A DNA stretch of 6,636 nucleotides from the NCBI GenBank assembly GCA_900321365.1, contig ONVT01000039.1, positions 1 through 6,636 on the forward strand. Reading direction: 5' to 3'. The stretch comes from an uncultured Eubacteriales bacterium (lineage in GTDB: Bacteria > Bacillota_A > Clostridia > Lachnospirales > Lachnospiraceae). A program made the translations under genes and the position numbers. Within the stretch, counting starts at the first letter, position 1. Every line of letters begins with the position of its first letter. This document shows positions 1 to 5,419 of this stretch, piece after piece. The notes below the pieces were generated by a model. It was not told the origin of the DNA. It saw only the letters and a program-made list of their open reading frames with translations, and did no database searches.

Positions 1-902
1 AGGGAATACGGTGTCAGCTGATAGCAGTAATAGTTGATGAAGTTGGTGTACAGCGTATTCGCGTGCGCCCTCCATACAAGGCGGGGGACATTGTCCGCGT
101 CGTCATCCGGATAATAGTTCTTCGGCATCTGGATCGAGATCCCCTTGTCGATATCGCGCCGGTACTCATTTCCCAGAGTCTGCCGGTCATATTCCGGGTG
201 TCCCATCACATAGATCCTGCGTCCGTTCCTCGACATGACAAGAAAGACGCCCGCCTCCCTGGAATCCGCAAGGATCACGAGGTCGTCACACCGAAGAAGA
301 TCCTCCCTGCGCACTTCCGTCCAGCGGCTGTTCGGCGCGTAGAAGGTATCGTCGAATCCCCTGACAAGCGGGATCTTCCGGTTCATGACCTTCGTGCGGT
401 ACAGGCCGAACAGCTTGTATCCCAGGTCTCTCTTCTCAATTCCGTAGCGGTGATAAAGCGCAGCCTGGGCACCCCAGCACAGATGCATCGTCGAGGTCAC
501 ATGGTCGTCCGCCCAGTCAAAGATCTCACACAGTTCCTCCCAGTAATCCACCTGCTCAAACGCCATCTGCTCGACAGGCGCGCCGGTGATGATCATGCCG
601 TCATAGTCGCCGTTTCTGATCTCGTCAAAACTCTGATAGAATTTGTTGAGATGGTTCGCCGTCGTGTTTTTCGCCTCATGTGAGGTGACGCACATGAACG
701 TAATGTTCAGCTGCAGCGGCGTATTTGACAGGGACCTCAGAAGCTGCAGTTCCGTGTCCTCCTTCAGCGGCATCAGGTTCAGGATCAGGATCTCCAGCGG
801 GCGGATGTCCTGCAGGTTCGCCTGATCCTCTCCCATCACGAATATGTTCTCCCTGTCCAGGATCTCCCTGGCCGGGAGATCATTTTGAATACGAATTGGC
901 AT
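1..902 (-). CDS. metA: Homoserine O-acyltransferase MetA, predicted O-acetyltransferase (3' end cut by window edge)
   Basis: This cytoplasmic enzyme acylates the hydroxyl of L-homoserine, the first committed step of methionine synthesis. I translated the minus strand from the ATG at 902; 300 codons are visible and the gene runs off the left edge in the segment reading QLTPYS. Family members are about 305-310 residues, so only about ten are missing. The MetA fold residues are all present: Lys47 in LMPLKEDTE, nucleophile Cys142 in MHLCWGAQ, His235 and Glu237 in MGHPEYDRQ, and Arg249. Residue 111 is Glu (TGAPVEQM). In characterised homologues Glu111 goes with acetyl-CoA use and Gly111 with succinyl-CoA use, so I predict a homoserine O-acetyltransferase. 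A GGCAGGA-type ribosome binding site lies 8 nt before the ATG. The gene follows ligA after 129 bp. I see no T-box or SAM riboswitch in that short leader and no clear promoter. Confidence 0.95.
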   Translation of the reverse strand, partial: MPIRIQNDLPAREILDRENIFVMGEDQANLQDIRPLEILILNLMPLKEDTELQLLRSLSNTPLQLNITFMCVTSHEAKNTTANHLNKFYQSFDEIRNGDYDGMIITGAPVEQMAFEQVDYWEELCEIFDWADDHVTSTMHLCWGAQAALYHRYGIEKRDLGYKLFGLYRTKVMNRKIPLVRGFDDTFYAPNSRWTEVRREDLLRCDDLVILADSREAGVFLVMSRNGRRIYVMGHPEYDRQTLGNEYRRDIDKGISIQMPKNYYPDDDADNVPRLVWRAHANTLYTNFINYYCYQLTPYS

Positions 903-955
903 CTCTGTTTTCCTGCCTTTCTGTAGTATTGTTTTTGCCCTTCCTCAGGCTGCGC

Positions 956-985
956 CTTCCTCTGCGAATCCGTGCGCATCCGGCC
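956..985. repeat. Dispersed intergenic repeat, copy 1 (ligA-metA spacer)
   Basis: This 30-bp stretch matches 6604-6633 at 29 of 30 positions, in the same orientation. Its core is two tandem 10-mers of form TGCGMATCCG (963-972 and 973-982). Similarity extends weakly leftward into CCTCAGGCTGC (943-953), which resembles CTTCAGGCGGC before the second copy. It lies between ligA and metA, about 54 bp upstream of the metA start, so it would be transcribed if the genes are cotranscribed. Function unknown; a REP-like dispersed element is the simplest reading. Confidence 0.75.
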
Positions 986-999
986 TGAAGGACTATAGA

Positions 1000-1024
1000 C
1001 AACGTCAAAAGACTTCTGACGTTG
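1000..1024 (-). other. Inverted repeat just after ligA stop (weak terminator or operator)
   Basis: Two perfect 8-bp arms, CAACGTCA (1000-1007) and TGACGTTG (1017-1024), flank a 9-nt loop. The repeat begins 7 nt after the ligA stop codon. On the minus strand the following bases read TCTATAGTCC, so there is no U-run and a canonical intrinsic terminator is not supported. It could be a weak terminator, an mRNA 3' stem or a protein-binding site ahead of metA. Confidence 0.5.
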
Positions 1025-1031
1025 ACGATAT

Positions 1032-3029
1032 TCATGTACTGGTCCCAAGCATCTTCAGGAATTCTTCCTCAGTAAGAATGGGGATACCAAGCTTCTTTGC
1101 CGTCCTGTTCTTCGTCGAATTCGACGTGGCGTCGTTGTTGATGAGGTAATCGGTCTTCGATGACACGGAGCCTGTGACCTTCCCGCCCTCCGCCTCGATC
1201 CTCTCCTGCAGCTGGCGCCGGTTCTGAAAATGCTCCACCGATCCGGTCACGACAAAGACTTTTCCACGGACCGGGTGATCTTCGTCGCCGCCTTCCTCAC
1301 TGCCTTCCGGCATCGCAGAAGGAAGCTTTTCAATCCGTATCTCCTTCAGCAGGTCATCCAGGGCGGAAGCATTCTTCTCAGAGGCAAACCACTGCGCGCA
1401 TGCCTTTGCCATCACCGGCCCAACGCCGTCGATCCGGCCGAATTCCTCCTCCGCGGCATGGCGGACCCTGTCAATGTCCCCGTCGAAGAAACGGCTGATC
1501 ACCTTAGCGTTCGCCGTTCCGATATTCGGAATGCCCAGTCCGAACAACACCCTGGGAAGCGTCGTGTCCCTTGCCTTTTCGATGCTCTCCTCAAGGTTCT
1601 CCTCGCTCTTTTCTCCGAATCCCTCCAGGGCGATGATCTCGTCCCGCCATTTTGCGAGCCGAAACAGGTCCGCGAAGGAATGGATGAATCCTCTCCCGAT
1701 GAACTTCTCAAGTGTCATCTCCGACAGTCCTTCGATGTTCATCGCGTCACGTGATACAAACTGCGTAAAGGAGTGGATCTTCTTTGCCGGACAGTCCGGA
1801 TTCTCACAGACAAGCGTCTCCGTGCCCTGCGCGTTGTGAATGGAGGTCGGGGCGCCGCAGACCGGACAGCGGTCCGGAATCGGAACCGTGCCGGAGCGGG
1901 TCAGGTTCTCCGCGATCTGGGGTATGATCATGTTCGCCTTGTACACGCTGATCTGGTCGCCGATTCCCAGTTCCAGCCCCTTCAGGATGCTGACATTGTG
2001 CACGCTGGCCCTTGTCACCGTGGTTCCTTCCAGTTCCACCGCCTCGAACACGGCAACCGGATTGATCAGGCCGGTTCTGGACGGACTCCACTCAATTTCA
2101 AGAAGATGGGTGAGTGCTTCCTCGTCCTTCCACTTGAACGCGATCGCGTTTCTCGGGGACTTCGCTGTGTTTCCCAGCGAATCACCATACGCGATATCAT
2201 CATACAGCGCGACAAGGCCGTCGGACGGGATCTCAAAATGCCGGATCTTCTCCTCAAACCACGTAAGCACCTCATCCAGGCTGTCCGCGTCCGCGACCCG
2301 GTATTCCACCACCTCAAAGCCCTGCCGCTGCAGGAAGGAAAACTGTTCCTGCCTTGAGTTGTGAAAATCGACCCCGTCCGCCTTTACGAGGGCAAACGCA
2401 TAGAAACGGACACTGCGCCGGGCCGTCACTTCACTGGAAAGCTGGCGGACCGATCCGCTGCAGAGGTTTCTCGGGTTCTTATACAGCGCCGCGCTCTCTC
2501 CAAGGGATTCATTGATCCGCTCAAAATCCGGGTAAGTGATCACCGCTTCCCCGCGGAGGATCAGTTCTCCTTCGTACGGGATCTTCGCGGGAAGGTTGCG
2601 GAAGGTTCTCGCATTCGCTGTAATGACGTCGCCGATCACGCCATTTCCCCTGGTGACAGCCTTCACCAGTTCCCCTCCGCGGTAGGTCAAAACCACCGTC
2701 AGGCCGTCCAGCTTCCAGGAAATGAGCGTTCTGTGCCCGGAGAGAAACGCCCTCAGCTGCTCCCTGTCCTTCGTCTTGGCAAGCGAGAGCATGGGCTTTT
2801 CATGCGTCTCTTTCGGAAGCTCATCCACCGTCTCATATCCAACCTTGTGGGTCGGACTGGAGGCAAGAACGATCCCGGTCTCTTTCTCGAGCGCCTCGAG
2901 TTCGTCATAGAGCGCGTCATACTCGAGGTTGCTCATGATCTCCCGGCTTTGTGCGTAATATGCCCTGCCCGCCTCATCCAGGATCCGGACGAGTTCCTCC
3001 ATCCGTGCGATCTTGTTTTCCTGCGTCAT
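1032..3029 (-). CDS. ligA: NAD-dependent DNA ligase LigA, divergent Lachnospiraceae type
   Basis: LigA seals nicks in duplex DNA during replication and repair, using NAD+ to form an enzyme-AMP intermediate. The product is 665 residues, normal for the family. Domains in order: Ia domain with YY and EYDALYDEL (residues 24-43); adenylation domain with Lys106 in SWKLDG, TRGNG, NPRNLCSGSVRQL (185-197) and AFKW (Lys299); OB fold; zinc finger with Cys388, 391, 408 and 413; helix-hairpin-helix region (about 420-560); C-terminal BRCT domain (about 588-665, VVTGSVEHF). Odd points: positions equivalent to E. coli D32, E113 and K290 appear to be Asn34, Ser104 and Leu275. I chose the ATG at 3029 because GAGG lies 6 nt before it; the frame opens to 3104, but that start has no ribosome binding site and falls inside a duplicated spacer. 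It is downstream of rluF (123-bp gap) and upstream of metA. Confidence 0.95.
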   Translation of the reverse strand: MTQENKIARMEELVRILDEAGRAYYAQSREIMSNLEYDALYDELEALEKETGIVLASSPTHKVGYETVDELPKETHEKPMLSLAKTKDREQLRAFLSGHRTLISWKLDGLTVVLTYRGGELVKAVTRGNGVIGDVITANARTFRNLPAKIPYEGELILRGEAVITYPDFERINESLGESAALYKNPRNLCSGSVRQLSSEVTARRSVRFYAFALVKADGVDFHNSRQEQFSFLQRQGFEVVEYRVADADSLDEVLTWFEEKIRHFEIPSDGLVALYDDIAYGDSLGNTAKSPRNAIAFKWKDEEALTHLLEIEWSPSRTGLINPVAVFEAVELEGTTVTRASVHNVSILKGLELGIGDQISVYKANMIIPQIAENLTRSGTVPIPDRCPVCGAPTSIHNAQGTETLVCENPDCPAKKIHSFTQFVSRDAMNIEGLSEMTLEKFIGRGFIHSFADLFRLAKWRDEIIALEGFGEKSEENLEESIEKARDTTLPRVLFGLGIPNIGTANAKVISRFFDGDIDRVRHAAEEEFGRIDGVGPVMAKACAQWFASEKNASALDDLLKEIRIEKLPSAMPEGSEEGGDEDHPVRGKVFVVTGSVEHFQNRRQLQERIEAEGGKVTGSVSSKTDYLINNDATSNSTKNRTAKKLGIPILTEEEFLKMLGTST

Positions 3030-3035
3030 AGTTTT

Positions 3036-3039
3036 CCTC
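3036..3039 (-). promoter_or_regulatory. Ribosome binding site fixing the ligA start
   Basis: GAGG on the minus strand, 6 nt before the ATG at 3029. The longer in-frame ATG at 3104 has only GACTGGCTT before it and no Shine-Dalgarno match, so this site decides the shorter start. Confidence 0.75.
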
Positions 3040-3061
3040 ATGTTAATCAGTTCGGCCGCCG

Positions 3062-3161
3062 GCGGATGCAGCTTTTCGTTCAGCGAACCTCCACTTTTCC
3101 TCATAAGCCAGTCCCACCGTCAGCGGATGCAGCTTCTGGTTCAGGATTGTCCTCATAAGCC
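3062..3161 (-). repeat. Degenerate direct duplication spanning the rluF stop codon and rluF-ligA spacer
   Basis: Two related blocks lie in direct orientation. The 22-mers at 3062-3083 and 3123-3144 (starting GCGGATGCAGCTT) match at 20 of 22 positions, and the 12-mer TCCTCATAAGCC occurs at 3098-3109 and 3150-3161. Spacing between the 22-mer and 12-mer differs by 9 bp between the copies. The right copy contains the genuine rluF end (last codons and TGA at 3153-3155); the left copy repeats that end without a gene. A third short echo, ATGAGGAAAA on the minus strand, forms the ligA ribosome binding site region (about 3033-3042). Confidence 0.75.
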
Positions 3162-3884
3162 TGCACTTCCGCCGGCCAGCGCCGCTTTCAGTTCAAGGAT
3201 CTCCTCCCGGGTAAGGGGACGGTAAGCTCCCGGAGGAAGGTCTCCGAGAAGGATGTTCATCACACGGATCCGTCTGAGAGATGTCACTTCATAACCCAGG
3301 GCATGGCACATCCGCCGGATCTGCCGGTTCATCCCTTCTGTCAGGATGATATCGAAGCTGTCCTCCCCGGTCTTTCTTACACGGCATGCACGCGTAGTCC
3401 TGCCGAGTTCCTCCAGATGAACGCCCTCTCCCATCCTCTTCAGAAAGACATCCGTGAGCGGATGGTCCACCCGCACTTCATATTCTTTCTCATGGAACAG
3501 CCGCGCCTTCTGGATCCGGTTCGACACATCGCCGTTGTTCGTCATCAGGATAAGGCCTTCCGACTCCTTATCCAGCCTTCCCACGGCGAATACCCGTTCA
3601 TCTCCCGGAACGATGTCCTCAAGGACCGGATCTCCCCTCGACCGGTCAGTGGTGACGACCACTCCCCGGGGCTTATTTACCGCAAAGAAGAGCTCCGGAA
3701 CACTGTCCTTCACCTGCTTTCCGAAGACTTCAACCAGGTCTGCCTCATTCACACACTGGCCCACAGCTGCCTTCCGGCCGTTGACTGTGACGCTGCCGTC
3801 TGCGATCAGCCGGTCAGCCTCCCTTCTCGAGCAGACGCCATGCGCGCTCAGATATTTGTTCAGCCTTATCCCGTCTGTGGCCAT
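3153..3884 (-). CDS. rluF: RsuA/RluB/RluF-family rRNA pseudouridine synthase, RluF-like
   Basis: This family converts specific uridines in rRNA to pseudouridine; RluF acts on 23S rRNA around position 2604 (E. coli numbering). The 243-residue product has an N-terminal S4 RNA-binding domain (about 7-55, IRLNKYLSAHGVCSRREADRL), then the catalytic domain with Asp105 in VGRLDKESEGL and the family block EGMNRQIRRMCHALGYEV (183-200). The following RIRVMNILLGDLPPGAYR favours RluF over RsuA or RluB, so the family is certain and the exact target inferred. I start at ATG 3884 because GGAGGG sits 4 nt upstream; an in-frame GTG at 3896 would overlap that site. The gene begins only 20 nt after a strong hairpin (3904-3938) and I see no clear promoter. 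The stop lies inside a duplicated sequence; ligA follows after 123 bp. Confidence 0.9.
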   Translation of the reverse strand: MATDGIRLNKYLSAHGVCSRREADRLIADGSVTVNGRKAAVGQCVNEADLVEVFGKQVKDSVPELFFAVNKPRGVVVTTDRSRGDPVLEDIVPGDERVFAVGRLDKESEGLILMTNNGDVSNRIQKARLFHEKEYEVRVDHPLTDVFLKRMGEGVHLEELGRTTRACRVRKTGEDSFDIILTEGMNRQIRRMCHALGYEVTSLRRIRVMNILLGDLPPGAYRPLTREEILELKAALAGGSAGL

Positions 3885-3888
3885 TGCG

Positions 3889-3894
3889 CCCTCC
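3889..3894 (-). promoter_or_regulatory. Ribosome binding site fixing the rluF start
   Basis: GGAGGG on the minus strand, 4 nt before ATG 3884. It overlaps the alternative GTG at 3896 (bases 3894-3896), which makes the GTG an unlikely start. It is separated from the hairpin at 3904-3938 by only about 10 nt. Confidence 0.75.
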
Positions 3895-3903
3895 ACACCG
3901 AAA

Positions 3904-3938
3904 GAACAGCTGCCGCAAACACTTGCGGCAGCTGTTTT
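3904..3938 (-). terminator. Strong hairpin between the SH3 gene and rluF, probable intrinsic terminator
   Basis: A perfect 14-bp stem (3905-3918 with 3923-3936) closes a 4-nt loop, with a further G-U and A-U pair outside. On the minus strand the stem is followed by CTTTCGG, a short U-rich tail; on the plus strand it is followed by TTTTCC. It lies about 100 bp downstream of the SH3 gene stop and likely ends that transcript. Since rluF begins 20 nt later, read-through may be what supplies rluF mRNA, or the stem may sit in a 5' leader. Confidence 0.75.
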
Positions 3939-4036
3939 CCGCTTTGTAACTATGTAAGTTTTTTGCCGGGTACAGCCGGAGGAAAAGACGGGCAGGATTC
4001 ATAAGCTGTTTCTGAACAGATCCTGACAGGCTTCGC

Positions 4037-4996
4037 TCAGCCGAGATTGAGATATTCGTTCGAGACATAACCGTCAATCGTGCTTCCGTTTGAGGGATCC
4101 GAGAACGTGATATGCGTCCAGTCTCTCACCGTCTCCACAATGCTGACCTCCTGGCCGGGATACAGTGTGCCCAGAACCGCCCCGTTCGTGCTTGGCTCTG
4201 AACGGATGTTGACATTGGCCGTGGCAGCCGCGGTACCGTAGGTTGTCTGGGTATCCGACCCGGCCGGCTCCGTGGACTCCTCCTCGCCGGTGGATCCGGA
4301 TCCGTCGGTTCCGTAATTCTTCACCTGCGTGTTCGCGCCCTTCAGAGCCTCATATTTCTCGTTCACCTCATCAATCAGCTGCTGAACGTCCTCACTCATG
4401 TTGGACTCATTGATATAGTCCGCATACTCTGCACGGTCGGAGGATATCTTCAGATCCGAACTGTCCGTCGTAATGACAACAATCGGATTCAGGAGCGTCG
4501 GGATTCCGGTATCGACCCCGTCAACCCTGCATTCACAGTATACATATACCAGCCAGGAATCATCCACCGGCCCATCCTTGGAATAAGTCGTGATATTGTC
4601 AAAGCTCTTGAACTTATCGTTCAGGGCGAAGGTTTCCTCCTTCACGGTATCGTTCCAGGGCTCAACGATGGTCGCAAGTGTCGCCTCATCCTCGGCGCTG
4701 ACCGCGGCGTAATATTTCTTCGCAAGCGCAAGAAGCTGTTCATCATTCACAGTCAGCCCTTCTCCCGCGGAAGGCGCGGAAAGGTCGACCGTCCCGGTCT
4801 TTTCCGTACTGTCCTCGTCATCCTTCTGGGATGTCGTCACAGCGGTCGTCTTCTTGCCCGAATCAGACTTCTTCGAAGAGGATCCTCCGACCAGGCGGAA
4901 GATACAGATCCCGATGATCACAACCAGTATTACCGCCAGCGCGAGCAGGATATAGCGCAGATTATCCGACAGCCACTCTCTGAAATTATCCAACAT
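4037..4996 (-). CDS. Membrane-anchored protein with C-terminal bacterial SH3 domain
   Basis: The 319-residue product has a short cytoplasmic N-terminus (1-14), one membrane helix (about 15-37, LRYILLALAVILVVIIGICI), a Ser/Lys/Thr-rich linker (about 38-80), a globular middle region (about 82-222) and an acidic, Gly/Ser/Thr-rich linker (about 223-255). The C-terminal SH3b domain (about 257-319) shows TANVNIRSEPSTNGAVLG, GQEVSIVE, DWTHITF and GYVSNEYL. SH3b domains commonly bind peptidoglycan or cell-wall ligands, so an extracytoplasmic envelope role is inferred; no catalytic domain is visible. The middle region (ALAKKYYAAVSAEDEATLATIV) could be NTF2-like, which is a guess. There is no convincing lipobox. 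ATG 4996 is preferred because GGAGGG lies 5 nt before it; the frame opens to 5068. A good promoter lies at 5068-5096 and a hairpin terminator downstream, suggesting a single-gene unit. Confidence 0.85.
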   Translation of the reverse strand: MLDNFREWLSDNLRYILLALAVILVVIIGICIFRLVGGSSSKKSDSGKKTTAVTTSQKDDEDSTEKTGTVDLSAPSAGEGLTVNDEQLLALAKKYYAAVSAEDEATLATIVEPWNDTVKEETFALNDKFKSFDNITTYSKDGPVDDSWLVYVYCECRVDGVDTGIPTLLNPIVVITTDSSDLKISSDRAEYADYINESNMSEDVQQLIDEVNEKYEALKGANTQVKNYGTDGSGSTGEEESTEPAGSDTQTTYGTAAATANVNIRSEPSTNGAVLGTLYPGQEVSIVETVRDWTHITFSDPSNGSTIDGYVSNEYLNLG

Positions 4997-5001
4997 GCCA
5001 A

Positions 5002-5007
5002 CCCTCC
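5002..5007 (-). promoter_or_regulatory. Ribosome binding site fixing the SH3 gene start
   Basis: GGAGGG on the minus strand, 5 nt before ATG 4996. The upstream in-frame start at 5068 overlaps the -10 box of the predicted promoter and would lie upstream of the transcription start, so it cannot be used by that transcript. Confidence 0.8.
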
Positions 5008-5022
5008 ACGCAAAACGATTCT

Positions 5023-5041
5023 TCAGGGCTTTATGCCCTGA
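5023..5041 (-). other. Hairpin in the 5' leader of the SH3 gene
   Basis: TCAGGGC (5023-5029) pairs perfectly with GCCCTGA (5035-5041) around a 5-nt loop. It lies in the predicted leader, 27 nt or more upstream of the SH3 gene ATG, and has no U-run after it on the minus strand. It may stabilise the mRNA; it does not match a riboswitch class I recognise. Confidence 0.5.
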
Positions 5042-5067
5042 TCCAAGACCCTCAAAATCCACATTCA

Positions 5068-5096
5068 ATTATAGAAGGTTGATATAAAAAATGCAA
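5068..5096 (-). promoter_or_regulatory. Sigma-A-type promoter for the SH3 gene
   Basis: On the minus strand TTGCAT (5091-5096) and a consensus TATAAT (5068-5073) are separated by exactly 17 bp of AT-rich DNA. Transcription would start near 5061, giving a leader of about 65 nt before ATG 4996. It is arranged back to back with the tRNA promoter. Confidence 0.8.
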
Positions 5097-5113
5097 TTCA
5101 TATTTTCTTGCCT

Positions 5114-5142
5114 TTGACTTTGCCCTCCGGGTGTGGTACGAT
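5114..5142 (+). promoter_or_regulatory. Sigma-A-type promoter for tRNA-Arg
   Basis: TTGACT (5114-5119) and TACGAT (5137-5142) are separated by 17 bp on the plus strand. Transcription would start near 5149, about 44 nt before the mature tRNA 5' end. Its -35 box lies 17 bp from the -35 box of the divergent SH3 gene promoter. Confidence 0.7.
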
Positions 5143-5192
5143 TGTCAGGTCTAAGGAAAACGGGTGGTTTCCATTCGTTTCCTGGAGGATGC

Positions 5193-5265
5193 GCATCTGT
5201 AGCTCAGGGGATAGAGCAACGGTTTCCGGTACCGTGTGGCGGGGGTTCGATTCCCTCCAGATGCG
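5193..5265 (+). tRNA. tRNA-Arg, anticodon CCG
   Basis: A complete cloverleaf can be folded: acceptor GCATCTG with CAGATGC, D-stem GCTC with GAGC, anticodon stem ACGGT with ACCGT around loop TTCCGGT, and T-arm GGGGG with CCCTC around TTCGATT. Bases 34-36 of the loop are CCG, which reads the CGG arginine codon. The discriminator base is G and CCA is not encoded, so it must be added after transcription. The base before position 1 is C, which can pair with the discriminator G and lengthen the acceptor helix in the precursor. It has its own promoter and terminator, and stands alone rather than in a tRNA cluster. Confidence 0.95.
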
Positions 5266-5317
5266 TTAAAAATGCAGTAACTACGCGGAAAATCGGGGTT
5301 GCTTCAGCAAATGCTTC

Positions 5318-5350
5318 AGCAGGGGCGTGATGCCTCTGCTTTATTATTAT
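5318..5350 (+). terminator. Intrinsic terminator of tRNA-Arg
   Basis: AGCAGGGGC (5318-5326) pairs with GCCTCTGCT (5332-5340) over 9 bp, one of them G-U, around a 5-nt loop, and is followed by TTATTATTAT. It lies about 53 nt after the tRNA 3' end. A 9-bp direct repeat, GCTTCAGCA (5301-5309 and 5313-5321), precedes and overlaps its left arm. Confidence 0.8.
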
Positions 5351-5380
5351 AAAAAACCCGGTCGCCTGCATAGCGACCGG
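5351..5380 (-). terminator. Intrinsic terminator of the DUF5688 gene
   Basis: On the minus strand CCGGTCGC pairs perfectly with GCGACCGG (5373-5380 with 5358-5365) around a 7-nt loop, followed by GTTTTTT (5351-5357). It lies 39 nt after the DUF5688 stop codon and directly abuts the U-tract of the convergent tRNA terminator. Confidence 0.88.
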
Positions 5381-5419
5381 ATCACGAAACAGATCAATCT
5401 GTTCTTGACCAACCTGTTC

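Noticed and set aside
63..683. Plus-strand open frame of 206 codons opposite metA
   Set aside because: It is antisense to a clear MetA coding frame with all active-site residues. The product looks like no protein I know and is an artefact of GC-rich codon use.
903..1031. SAM riboswitch or T-box leader for metA
   Set aside because: The spacer is only 129 bp, holds the repeat and one inverted repeat, and lacks the multi-helix core or T-box sequence.
836..1048. 70-codon minus-strand open frame across the ligA-metA spacer
   Set aside because: It overlaps the metA start and the ligA end in other frames and reads through the dispersed repeat; no ribosome binding site.
3030..3104. 25-residue N-terminal extension of LigA
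   Set aside because: No ribosome binding site before the ATG at 3104, the extension lies in the duplicated spacer, and the start at 3029 has GAGG at proper spacing and gives normal family length.
1230..3158. Several plus-strand open frames of 174-265 codons opposite ligA
   Set aside because: All are antisense to ligA, which has complete domain structure. Their products are rich in Arg, His and Pro without recognisable motifs.
3303..4004. Plus-strand open frames opposite rluF (233 and 167 codons)
   Set aside because: Shadows of the rluF coding frame; no domain character and no good ribosome binding site was seen.
4997..5068. 24-residue N-terminal extension of the SH3 protein
   Set aside because: Its start overlaps the -10 box of the predicted promoter, while ATG 4996 has GGAGGG at 5 nt and yields a standard anchored N-terminus.
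5193..5265. tRNA-Arg as an integration site for a mobile element
   Set aside because: No duplicated tRNA 3' end, integrase or phage gene is visible within the window.
5301..5321. Direct 9-mers GCTTCAGCA as the start of a CRISPR-like array
   Set aside because: Only two units 3 bp apart, overlapping a terminator stem; far too short for CRISPR repeats and spacers.
5133..5330. 65-codon plus-strand open frame over the tRNA
   Set aside because: It runs through the whole tRNA-Arg gene and its terminator arm; not coding.
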